Shown: positions 1 to 6,677, counted from the stretch's first letter. The stretch: 10,573 nucleotides of DNA from Desulfobacterales bacterium (GCA_029934695.1 JAOZLU010000165.1:1525-12097), one strand, 5' to 3'. The notes: generated by a model from the letters alone, not told the origin. A program made the numbers and translations.

Positions 1-660
1 CCTGAGATAAAAATCAGGCGGACAAGGAAACGGTTATATGATCCATTGCCTGAAGAAGATGATAAAACGCCGGTTGCGTCGGTGCCGGAACCTTCGGCAG
101 CCGAACCTCCGGATAAAGAGCCATCGAACTCGGAACATCCGGCAGCCCAAGCTTCAGAGGGAGAGCCGTCAGATTTGGAATATCCGGTAATTGAATCTTC
201 CTTTGATGAATCAAGGGCAGCACGGGCGGATAAAATCATAAAAAATTACGTTCTGTGGTCGGCCGGGACTGCATTGATTCCTTTGCCATTAGTGGACTTT
301 GTCGCTGTAGCGGCAATTGAGTTGAAGATGCTGAAAAAGCTGAGCGACCACTATGAAATGGAATTTTCACATCAAAGGGGAAAATCGCTGATCGCCTCTC
401 TGATAGGGGGAGTACATGCAAGGGCATTTTCTGTAAGTTTGTTTAAATTCATACCGGTTTTCGGCATGACTGGCGCAGTCGTATCACTGGGAGCCCTTTC
501 CGGAGCGGTGACGTATGCGGTGGGAAAAGTATTTGTACAACATTTTGAAACAGGAGGAACATTGTTGGATTTTGATCCGTCAAAGGTTAAAGCCTTCTTT
601 GCTGAAAAGTGCAGGGAAGGCCGGAAAGCAGCTTCAGATATGCAGAAACCAACAGCGTGA
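1..660 (+). CDS. DUF697 / YcjF-like membrane protein, 5' partial
   Basis: The reading frame is open from base 1 to the TGA at 658-660 (219 residues visible). The only candidate start inside it is a TTG at 46 with no suitably spaced Shine-Dalgarno, and the residues before that codon (I-R-R-T-R-K-R-L-Y-D-P) look coding, so I treat the gene as entering from the left. The first ~75 residues are acidic, Pro/Ser/Glu-rich low complexity with recurring E-P-S / E-P-P units. From there the pattern is that of DUF697: a 'NYVLWSAG' lead-in, 'ALIPLPLVDFVAVAAIELKM', 'LSDHYEMEF', a Gly/Ala hydrophobic stretch and 'YAVGKVFVQHFETGGTL'. DUF697 proteins are small-residue-rich membrane proteins, often linked to or fused with GTPases; their biochemical role is poorly defined. 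It is unrelated in strand and content to the channel cluster on the right. The family call is by recalled motif pattern; the function remains unknown. Confidence 0.8.
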   Translation, partial: PEIKIRRTRKRLYDPLPEEDDKTPVASVPEPSAAEPPDKEPSNSEHPAAQASEGEPSDLEYPVIESSFDESRAARADKIIKNYVLWSAGTALIPLPLVDFVAVAAIELKMLKKLSDHYEMEFSHQRGKSLIASLIGGVHARAFSVSLFKFIPVFGMTGAVVSLGALSGAVTYAVGKVFVQHFETGGTLLDFDPSKVKAFFAEKCREGRKAASDMQKPTA

Positions 661-684
661 TAAGTATCCGTGCATATTTTTTTT

Positions 685-711
685 CCGGACGGGGTTGCAA
701 ACCCCGTCCGG
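685..711. repeat. Perfect 12-bp palindrome (hairpin), GC-rich
   Basis: Bases 685-696 (CCGGACGGGGTT) are exactly reverse-complementary to 700-711, with a 3-nt loop. A run of eight T lies immediately before it (677-684), but none follows on the + strand. On the - strand the hairpin is followed by A, not T. It therefore lacks the layout of an intrinsic terminator in either direction. It is most simply a dispersed palindromic repeat (REP/MITE-like) in the gap between the DUF697 gene and the protease. It could still stabilise the 3' end of the upstream mRNA. Confidence 0.75.
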
Positions 712-740
712 CAGAGTCCGGCATAAGATTTATAATTGAA

Positions 741-746
741 AGAGAG
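741..746 (+). promoter_or_regulatory. Ribosome binding site of the protease
   Basis: AGAGAG lies seven bases before the ATG at 754. This favours ATG 754 over the in-frame TTG at 736, which sits upstream of this site and would place four charged residues ahead of the signal peptide. Confidence 0.55.
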
Positions 747-753
747 TAAAACT

Positions 754-2094
754 ATGAGAAAATTTATTTTTGTATTTATGATATTACCTGTGTTTTTCAT
801 ATTCACTGGGCTGACGTTTGCTGACTCGAAAGGCATCCCGGCTTCATCCCACAAATCATCCCCCAGGATTATAGGGGGCCATGAAACAGAGAGAGATGCC
901 TGGCCCTGGATGGCAATTCTCGTTGAGCCGGATGTGTTCCCACTTTCCAATGCCCAATATTGTGGGGGGACGCTTATCGCCCCCGGATGGGTCATCACAG
1001 CCGGCCATTGTGTGAAAGACAGGCGGAACCTGGATTTGGATCCCGAAGAAATCGAAGTGGTCATGGGCATCCACGATATGAAAAATGACCAGGAGGATCG
1101 GATCAGGGTCAGGAGAATTATTTCGCACTCTTCATACAACCGTTTTACAGAATTTAATTTTGATATTGCGCTCCTGGAATTGCAGAGGGAAACCTATTCT
1201 TATGAAACCGTCTCATTGCTTACAGAAGATATTCCTCTTGAAGGAAAAGAGGCCCTTGTGCTGGGATGGGGAGATACCTATAAACCAGATACCGGAAAAT
1301 TGCAGGAAGTCACCGTCCCTGTTGTCTCCAATGCTGAATGCAACCGGGCGCATCTTGCAACAGGCGACTATTATGAAGACCCCGTGACTGAGAACATGAT
1401 GTGCGCGGGCAAAGCAGGCAAAGATTCCTGTGTGGGGGACAGCGGCGGACCGCTTCTGGTAAAAGATGAGAGTGGAACCTGGATCCAGGCCGGGCTGGTC
1501 AGCTGGGGCGGGGATATCTGCGGAGACAGGGATTTATACGGCGTTTACACCCGCATATCGCTGATGACGGACTTCATCAATGAATATGTATTCCAGACGA
1601 CTCCCATTGACAACTGCCCTGACGATCCTGACAAAACTGAACCCGGAATATGCGGCTGCGGACAGCCGGATACAGACGGCGACAGCGATGGGACCCCTGA
1701 CTGCAATGACAACTGCCCCGAGATAAAAAACCCGGATCAGGCTGACAGAGACGGGGATGGCGTTGGCAATCTGTGCGACCATCACAGTGCGGATTATAAT
1801 CCGCCGGATTATGAGATCAGCCTCTCGGAGCTGCTTCGAGTCCAGCAGCTTTACACTCAGGGGGCTTATCATTGCGATTCCCACGGAGAAGACGGATATG
1901 CTTCCGGAAGCGGAGACCAGACATGCGCCCCTCACAATTCAGACTACAACCCCCAGGATTGGCGTATTGGCATAAGCGAACTTTTGCGGATGATTCAGCT
2001 CTACAACCTCTTCGGATATCATGCAGCTTCTTACACAGAGGACGGGTTTGCAGTGGGGCCCTTCGGCAAGCTCAGGGTGCGTCCCGGCCCCTGA
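754..2094 (+). CDS. Secreted trypsin-like serine protease (S1) with Ca-binding linker and C-terminal repeats
   Basis: 446 residues from ATG 754. Residues 1-24 form a signal peptide (basic start, long hydrophobic core, 'TFA' end). A short propeptide ends at Arg38, and the mature start is 'IIGG' (39-42), the classic zymogen activation site. The S1 triad is complete: His85 in 'TAGHC', Asp137 in 'DIALL', Ser230 in 'GDSGGP'. Asp224, six before the Ser, matches trypsin Asp189, predicting cleavage after Lys/Arg. Cysteines 70/86, 196/217 and 226/256 match conserved S1 disulfides. Residues 286-342 are Asp/Cys-rich thrombospondin-3-like ('DTDGDSDG', 'DRDGDGVGN'), probably calcium-binding. Residues 345-436 hold two tandem repeats. 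The last ten residues (FGKLRVRPGP) are encoded by a hairpin repeat fragment. It is presumably exported to the periplasm or cell surface; the substrate is unknown. The catalytic call is firm, while the role of the C-terminal repeats is inferred to be anchoring or surface association. Confidence 0.93.
   Translation: MRKFIFVFMILPVFFIFTGLTFADSKGIPASSHKSSPRIIGGHETERDAWPWMAILVEPDVFPLSNAQYCGGTLIAPGWVITAGHCVKDRRNLDLDPEEIEVVMGIHDMKNDQEDRIRVRRIISHSSYNRFTEFNFDIALLELQRETYSYETVSLLTEDIPLEGKEALVLGWGDTYKPDTGKLQEVTVPVVSNAECNRAHLATGDYYEDPVTENMMCAGKAGKDSCVGDSGGPLLVKDESGTWIQAGLVSWGGDICGDRDLYGVYTRISLMTDFINEYVFQTTPIDNCPDDPDKTEPGICGCGQPDTDGDSDGTPDCNDNCPEIKNPDQADRDGDGVGNLCDHHSADYNPPDYEISLSELLRVQQLYTQGAYHCDSHGEDGYASGSGDQTCAPHNSDYNPQDWRIGISELLRMIQLYNLFGYHAASYTEDGFAVGPFGKLRVRPGP
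1786..2061 (+). repeat. Two tandem 'SDYNP ... SELLR ... QLY' protein repeats in the protease C-terminus
   Basis: Copy A covers protein residues 345-395 (bases 1786-1938) and copy B residues 396-436 (1939-2061). Each begins S-x-D-Y-N-P-x-D, continues I-x-[LI]-S-E-L-L-R-x-x-Q-L-Y, then G-[AY]-Y/H-H and ends E-D-G-[YF]-A-x-G. The Asp/Asn-rich start followed by a helix resembles a dockerin-type or EF-hand-like module, so calcium binding or surface attachment is plausible. I recall similar tails on secreted proteins of filamentous and magnetotactic Desulfobacterota. Confidence 0.75.
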
Positions 2095-2096
2095 GC
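2059..2096. repeat. REP-like hairpin fragment overlapping the protease stop codon
   Basis: GCTCAGGG (2070-2077) pairs perfectly with CCCTGAGC (2089-2096) around an 11-nt loop. The left flank, CCCTTCGGCAA, is the outer arm seen in many dispersed 'CTTCG-x-CAAGCTCAGG' palindromic repeats of environmental bacteria. The matching right outer arm is absent, so this looks like a half or decayed copy. It supplies the last codons and the stop of the protease. No T-run follows, so it is not a standard terminator. Confidence 0.6.
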
Positions 2097-2204
2097 TATT
2101 TCATATCCTGCTATTCAGCAGAAACAAAAAAGCGTGCAAGCTTCTGACAATTTTGACTTTGCTTCCAGCATCATATCGGCGATCTGAGATTTTCACAGCA
2201 AATT

Positions 2205-4343
2205 TTATCTGAATATACGGACAAGCAGAAACCCGACAGACAGGACAGCAAGAGGATGAGCAATTATCCCGGCATGTATGAGGAGTGTCAGTTTTTTCCC
2301 GGATCCCTGCTCATGCAGCCTGTTAATGAGTATTGATATCAGAATACACAGTATTATGAACACATAAGCTGTGCAGAAACCGTACTCCAATGCTGTCATA
2401 TATTCAACAGGCAAGTCTGACTGATTTTTCAGATGGGCGGCAGTGTTTATCACAAGTGCGCTTATGGATATCAGCACACGAATGCCAATCCCGGAGGGCC
2501 GTATAAAGTAAATCATGTATAAAATCACCAGCACCGCAATAATCGGAGAAAACTTTTTAAGAATGAAAAACGGGTCTTTTCTCCTGATGTGTATTTCAGC
2601 ATTGAACTGAGAATAACTGATCGTGAGCTGCGAATCAAAATACTTGGGATTTCCGAAACTGGAATTTTTTGTCAGAATATCCGAATGAAACGATATTCCG
2701 GTCATATCCCATTCTGCCACACTCTTGTTTACAGACAGACGCATAACATCCGGATCCGGAATGTAAATCAGCTTGTCTCTTGTCAGTCGGGCATGACGGA
2801 AACGCACAGGCATAAGGTGACGGGCAAAGGGATAACCATGAAAGTCAAGCCTGTTTTTAAAATCAGCTTTCACACGATATTCCCTGGTCGTTATGCCATC
2901 TGTCATCTCCTCTGAGACAGGCTGTCCCAGCGTGATCGGCTCCACGGAATTACTGAATTTGATGCTGGTGTCATCCAGCTTCCCGGAATAACGGAACCGG
3001 AGATTGAAATCCATGGAATACACTGAGTCCTTTGTACCCAACATGCTTATTTCATTGACTTTGATATCTGTATAGACTGTCCAGGCACTAATCATATATT
3101 TCCCGTCAATCACTATGACTTCACCCTCCAGAATCTTTTTAAAAATATTCTCAACACCCTTCGGATCAGTGATCTGCTGATATTGTGAAAAAGCCGGAAC
3201 AAGCTTATTGTTCTCATAGATCCCTACGCTGTACGGCCTGCTCACATTGCCGCCCGAATCAAAATAAATATATCCGCTTACGCCGGCGATTGCATGACTC
3301 TGATCATAAAACTCCGCCAGAGCGGTTATTATTTTTCTTCGGCCCTGCCGTATATCTCCTTCCCTCTGAATCCCAATTTTTTTTATGGCTTCAACCGCAG
3401 TCTGCGCCGCGTCATAATAACACGCGGATACCCATGTAGGACTCTCTTCATATTTTTCTTTAAATTCATGTTCAAAGATATATGCTTGTTCATTGCCTAT
3501 GCCGCTCATGTACGGAGTTATACAATAAAAGCTGCCCAGACCGGGCTGCAATCTCTTGAAAAATTCACGGCCTGAAAATGTCATAACGGAACAGGCTTTT
3601 TCAGCATTTTTTAATGCTGTGACAATTTTTGCGCTTTCAACTGAATATAGTGCCAGCAGAAACATTTCTGGCTCATTATTTTCATTTAAGGAATTGATAA
3701 TTTCCTTCAACTGTGCGTCCTGATTCTGATTTGCATCATAAGCCCATTTTTTTCTGATCTCAATGTCCAGGTTTTTTGCTGTATTTTCAAACCCCGAGGC
3801 AAGAGAACGGCCATAAGCATCATTGGCAAATATGATGCTCACTGATCTCTTCTTCAGAGTTCTGCTGACATAATTCATCATAAACTTTGCCAGCAGTCTG
3901 TTATTCGGTATCACACTGAAATAGTTGTTTCCAAAAGTGACAGCTTCAGCCGTGGAAGAGCCGGTAATGGCAGGGATTTCTTTTTTGTTATAAATTTTCC
4001 CCGCGGCAATGGAGGCGGAACTCTGGTAGTGTCCGAGCACAACTAATGCTTTGTTCTCATCAGCAATTTCGGAAGCAATTTTTCCGGCGGTTTTTTTATC
4101 ATTTTTGTCATCATAAATAAGCAGCTTTATTTTCCTTCCGTCAATCCCTCCCTGTTTGTTCACTTTATCCAGATATAAATCAGTGCCCATGAGCATTGCC
4201 TGTCCGTCTGCCGTGTTCATAGGTCCTGCCAAGGCGATATAAACAACATCTTCTTTTAACATGGATGCTATTCGCGGGTATAATAACATGATGGTTATGT
4301 TGATAAATATTATTGATAAAATTATCAGAAGTGTTTTTTTCAT
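2205..4343 (-). CDS. Periplasmic-binding domain fused to pentameric ligand-gated ion channel (paralogue 2)
   Basis: 712 residues from ATG 4343 (an in-frame GTG at 4358 adds five residues; neither has a clear Shine-Dalgarno). Residues 4-22 are a signal peptide or anchor. Residues ~34-388 are a Peripla_BP_6 (LivJ-type) domain: 'YIALAGPMN', 'LLIYDDKND', 'VVLGHYQSSAS', 'PAITGSS', 'CYYDAAQTAVEAI'. Residues ~410-589 resemble a pLGIC extracellular domain, with Pro-loop 'DFHGYPFARHL' (500-510; Pro505, but Ala507 in place of the usual Asp), Trp545 and the beta10 pattern 'SQFNAEIHIRRK'. Four TM segments follow: M1 ~598-614 (Pro600), M2 ~622-638, M3 ~646-670 and M4 ~686-708. M2 aligns without gaps to the glycine receptor: Arg622 0', Val623 1', Ile627 5', Ser628 6', Val631 9', Leu-Pro at 22'-23'. 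Inferred role: inner-membrane channel subunit gated or modulated by a periplasmic solute. It lies 51 bp downstream of its paralogue. Confidence 0.85.
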   Translation of the reverse strand: MKKTLLIILSIIFINITIMLLYPRIASMLKEDVVYIALAGPMNTADGQAMLMGTDLYLDKVNKQGGIDGRKIKLLIYDDKNDKKTAGKIASEIADENKALVVLGHYQSSASIAAGKIYNKKEIPAITGSSTAEAVTFGNNYFSVIPNNRLLAKFMMNYVSRTLKKRSVSIIFANDAYGRSLASGFENTAKNLDIEIRKKWAYDANQNQDAQLKEIINSLNENNEPEMFLLALYSVESAKIVTALKNAEKACSVMTFSGREFFKRLQPGLGSFYCITPYMSGIGNEQAYIFEHEFKEKYEESPTWVSACYYDAAQTAVEAIKKIGIQREGDIRQGRRKIITALAEFYDQSHAIAGVSGYIYFDSGGNVSRPYSVGIYENNKLVPAFSQYQQITDPKGVENIFKKILEGEVIVIDGKYMISAWTVYTDIKVNEISMLGTKDSVYSMDFNLRFRYSGKLDDTSIKFSNSVEPITLGQPVSEEMTDGITTREYRVKADFKNRLDFHGYPFARHLMPVRFRHARLTRDKLIYIPDPDVMRLSVNKSVAEWDMTGISFHSDILTKNSSFGNPKYFDSQLTISYSQFNAEIHIRRKDPFFILKKFSPIIAVLVILYMIYFIRPSGIGIRVLISISALVINTAAHLKNQSDLPVEYMTALEYGFCTAYVFIILCILISILINRLHEQGSGKKLTLLIHAGIIAHPLAVLSVGFLLVRIFR

Positions 4344-4394
4344 GATATTCGTATGCACGGGATTTTAATATTTGTGCCGTCCGGCAATGCCCTG

Positions 4395-6518
4395 CTAAAG
4401 CGAATTTTTGATATATAAATATATAAGTAGCAAGGCACTTGTCAGAACAATCAGAACAATACAAGGATTCTCCGCTATGGTGATGATTTTTATCTCTTTG
4501 TCAGCCTTGTGCAAATTATAGCTTAATATTGACATTAAAACGGATATTCCTGATAATAAATATATTATGCAAAATGCGTACTCAAGGATAATAAACCCCG
4601 GAGCGATGTCTGAAAAAAACAGATAATGAATTGCCACTGTCAACAGCGCAGGCGTTATGGACATCAACACACGAACAGCAGGCCGATCCCGGGAGATGAA
4701 ACAAACTGAACATAAAATCACTGTCATCACAATAACAGGGAACAAAACTTTGAAAGTTTTCCTCTCTATCTGAATCTCTGCGTTAAATCGGGAATGCTGA
4801 ATCTTTGCGTCCTGAGATACTGAAGTGTTCATGGTATCCTGATAATACAATATATCATTGATATTCCAGCCAGTCACGGCATTGATTTTGTCGGCACCTG
4901 ACAAGGGCATGCCCAGAATGTCGGCAACATAAATCAGTTTGTTGCTAGGCAACCCGGTATGGTAAAGACTGACACGGAGTGCCTGATGATCAAAAGGATA
5001 AGTGTGAAGATCAAAATCATTTTTAAAATCCGCTTTCACACGATATGTTCGGACAGTGACATTGTCTGCACTCTCCTCCATAACCGGCCGCTCCAGTCTG
5101 ATCGGGTTCACTGCATTTGTGAATCGGATACTGGTATCGTCAAAATCTCCCTGGAAACGAAACCAGAGATAAAAATCTGCGGTATAAGTATGGTTTCCCA
5201 GATTACGGATTTCATTTATGTCAATACCAGCATATACCACCCTTATTTCTATCATATCATAAGCGGTCTCACTGTCTCCCGATCCCTCAGATTCAAGTGC
5301 CTGATACTGAGAAAACGCGGGAAGAAGTCTCTGCTTCTGATAGAGTCCGACAGTCAGGTGGCTGGACGCACCGCCGTCTTTGTCAAAATAAACAGCCCCG
5401 CTCACACCGCTGACCGCTCTGTCATAAGTGTTGAACCTTGCCAAAGCATCTCTGAGTTTTCTTCGGTCCTCCCGTATGTCCTGCCAGTAAAATCCGGCCT
5501 GTTCAATGGCCTCGGATACAACTTTCATGGCATCATAATAACAGAAGCTGAATGTATGAGGCTCCTCATTATATTTTTTCTTGAATTCTTTTCTGAACAT
5601 CCGCGCTTCTTTATTTGCAATATCAACAAGGAAGGGGGTTATCACATATATTCCGTCTGAATAATACCCGGGCGACAGCCGTTCCATAGTATAGTTGTTG
5701 AATTCATCAAGAAAGGTGGAAGCAGCAAATGAGTCAGAGCCTATGACCGAATAATCCGTGCCAGGGTATTTCAGCGATGTGAGAATTTTTATCGCTTCCG
5801 CTGAATGCGTTGCGAAAAATATTATGCCCGGATCCTTTACGGATCTTAATTCAATGACAATTTCTTCCAATTCATCGTTCAATTTTTTACTGTCCGTGTC
5901 AAACTCCCATTTGTTTATAACCCTGATTCCCTGATCCGCGGCTGCCTTTTCAAAACCTCCGGCAAGAGAAGCGCCATACTCATCTGTATCAGATATGATA
6001 CTTGCCGAAGCCTTCTTCAAAACTTTTTTTATGTAATTTGCCGCGAAATTTACTGTAAGATTATTCCCCGGCACTGTTCGGAAATACCAGTCATTTCCAG
6101 AAATGACAGACTCACTTGTGGCAGAAGCGGTGACAGCGGGTATTCCGTTTTTTTTATAAATTTCTCCCGCAACAAAAGAAGTGGAACTGTAATAATGTCC
6201 GAGCACAAGAAGAACCTTGTTGTCATCAGCAATCTGGGAGGCTACCTTCATGGCGACGCGTTTGTCGTTTTTATCATCAAAAATAATCAGCTTTATTTTC
6301 CTGTCACCAATTTTCTTCTCGTTATTTATTTTATCAAGATATAAACGAATCCCTCTGAGCATAGCCTCTCCCTCAGTCTTGTTCGCGCCGCTCATCGGCC
6401 CTGCCACAGCAATGTAAACAGGCTGCTTTTTATTTTGGAAAAGGGAAGTTTCAGACAATATAAAAATACACGCCGCATTGATTAATATCAATAAAACTGT
6501 CAGTAATTTTTTTTTCAT
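4395..6518 (-). CDS. Periplasmic-binding domain fused to pentameric ligand-gated ion channel (paralogue 1)
   Basis: 707 residues. A hydrophobic N-terminal signal or anchor (5-21) is followed by a Peripla_BP_6 domain ~34-406 ('YIAVAGPMSG', 'LIIFDDKND', 'LVLGHYYSSTS', 'ASATSES', 'DEYGASLAGGFE', 'CYYDAMKVV'). A pLGIC-type extracellular domain covers ~422-587: 'VVYAGIDINEI', 'TYTADFYLWFRFQGD', canonical Pro-loop 'FDLHTYPFDHQ' (502-512, Pro508, Asp510), Trp551, and 'SRFNAEIQIERK'. Four TM segments follow: M1 ~591-608 with Pro594, M2 616-633, M3 ~642-665, M4 ~685-703. M2 carries Arg616 at 0', Val617 1', Ile621 5', Thr622 6' and Leu625 9', the positions conserved in glycine/GABA-A receptors; residue -1' is Val, not Glu. 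Typical prokaryotic channels such as GLIC have ~320 residues and lack the PBP domain. Four residues are missing between beta10 and M1 relative to its paralogue. No Shine-Dalgarno is visible before ATG 6518, where a long inverted repeat begins nine bases upstream. Confidence 0.87.
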   Translation of the reverse strand: MKKKLLTVLLILINAACIFILSETSLFQNKKQPVYIAVAGPMSGANKTEGEAMLRGIRLYLDKINNEKKIGDRKIKLIIFDDKNDKRVAMKVASQIADDNKVLLVLGHYYSSTSFVAGEIYKKNGIPAVTASATSESVISGNDWYFRTVPGNNLTVNFAANYIKKVLKKASASIISDTDEYGASLAGGFEKAAADQGIRVINKWEFDTDSKKLNDELEEIVIELRSVKDPGIIFFATHSAEAIKILTSLKYPGTDYSVIGSDSFAASTFLDEFNNYTMERLSPGYYSDGIYVITPFLVDIANKEARMFRKEFKKKYNEEPHTFSFCYYDAMKVVSEAIEQAGFYWQDIREDRRKLRDALARFNTYDRAVSGVSGAVYFDKDGGASSHLTVGLYQKQRLLPAFSQYQALESEGSGDSETAYDMIEIRVVYAGIDINEIRNLGNHTYTADFYLWFRFQGDFDDTSIRFTNAVNPIRLERPVMEESADNVTVRTYRVKADFKNDFDLHTYPFDHQALRVSLYHTGLPSNKLIYVADILGMPLSGADKINAVTGWNINDILYYQDTMNTSVSQDAKIQHSRFNAEIQIERKTFKVLFPVIVMTVILCSVCFISRDRPAVRVLMSITPALLTVAIHYLFFSDIAPGFIILEYAFCIIYLLSGISVLMSILSYNLHKADKEIKIITIAENPCIVLIVLTSALLLIYLYIKNSL

Positions 6519-6526
6519 TATATTAG

Positions 6527-6596
6527 TACAGCAACTTACAAGTTCGTCCTCCTCTCTTATACAACAGATAGGGGGACGAATTTACGAGTTGCTGTA
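6527..6596. repeat. Long imperfect inverted repeat (27-nt arms), MITE- or attenuator-like
   Basis: Arms 6527-6553 and 6570-6596 are inverted copies. The outer ten bases TACAGCAACT match exactly, a six-base patch with four mismatches follows, then TTCGTCC matches exactly, then one T/G position and CCT. The central loop is 16 nt. The left arm ends only eight bases short of the start codon of channel paralogue 1 (ATG at 6518-6516) and occupies its expected Shine-Dalgarno region. The symmetry and ends suggest a non-autonomous insertion (MITE) or a solo palindromic repeat; no transposase is encoded. Transcribed from the - strand it would fold into a strong hairpin in the 5' leader of the channel gene, so it could affect translation or act as an internal mRNA stabiliser between lipoprotein and channel genes. 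Confidence 0.7.
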
Positions 6597-6597
6597 T

Positions 6598-6677
6598 TAG
6601 TGAATTTGTTGTTGAAAAATTGCTCTGCCGCAGAACAAATTTGTAATTTGTTTTTGTTGCTCTGCTTTATAGTGAAT
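6598..6677. repeat. AT-rich segment bounded by 8-bp direct repeats TAGTGAAT
   Basis: TAGTGAAT occurs at 6598-6605 and again at 6670-6677. Between them are two imperfect direct copies of a motif reading AATTTGTT ... TTGCTCTGC (6603-6628 and 6645-6665), a small palindrome TCTGCCGCAGA, and an 8-bp inverted repeat AACAAATT/AATTTGTT (6634-6641 with 6645-6652). No reading frame is supported here. It may be a duplicated regulatory spacer or a decayed mobile fragment with target-site-like flanks. Confidence 0.5.

Noticed and set aside
38..187. An ATG at 38 with an AAGGA-like site upstream opens an Arg-rich frame of about 50 codons.
   Set aside because: It is out of frame with the DUF697 gene, its composition is a shadow of the low-complexity coding stretch, and the main frame is already open through this region.
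731..736. A perfect TATAAT that could be a -10 element for the protease.
   Set aside because: There is no -35-like hexamer 16-18 bases upstream, and transcription from it would start inside the ribosome binding site. Kept only as a possibility.
736..753. TTG at 736 as the protease start.
   Set aside because: The AGAGAG site at 741-746 serves the ATG at 754, which also gives a standard signal peptide.
372..1139. A 255-codon open frame on the - strand spanning the DUF697 end, the palindrome and the protease start.
   Set aside because: It crosses an intergenic palindrome and two supported genes; its product shows no family pattern.
2095..2204. A bidirectional terminator between the convergent protease and channel genes.
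   Set aside because: Only weak dyads are visible (for example a 5-bp stem at 2108-2121), with no T-run in the correct position for either strand.
4375..4386. Small dyad TGCCG-TC-CGGCA between the two channel genes as a terminator.
   Set aside because: A 5-bp stem with a 2-nt loop and no following T-run in the operon direction is too weak. The two genes are probably co-transcribed.
4959..5660. A 233-codon open frame on the + strand opposite channel paralogue 1.
   Set aside because: It is antisense to a well-supported protein, has no recognisable domain, and is a shadow of the coding strand.
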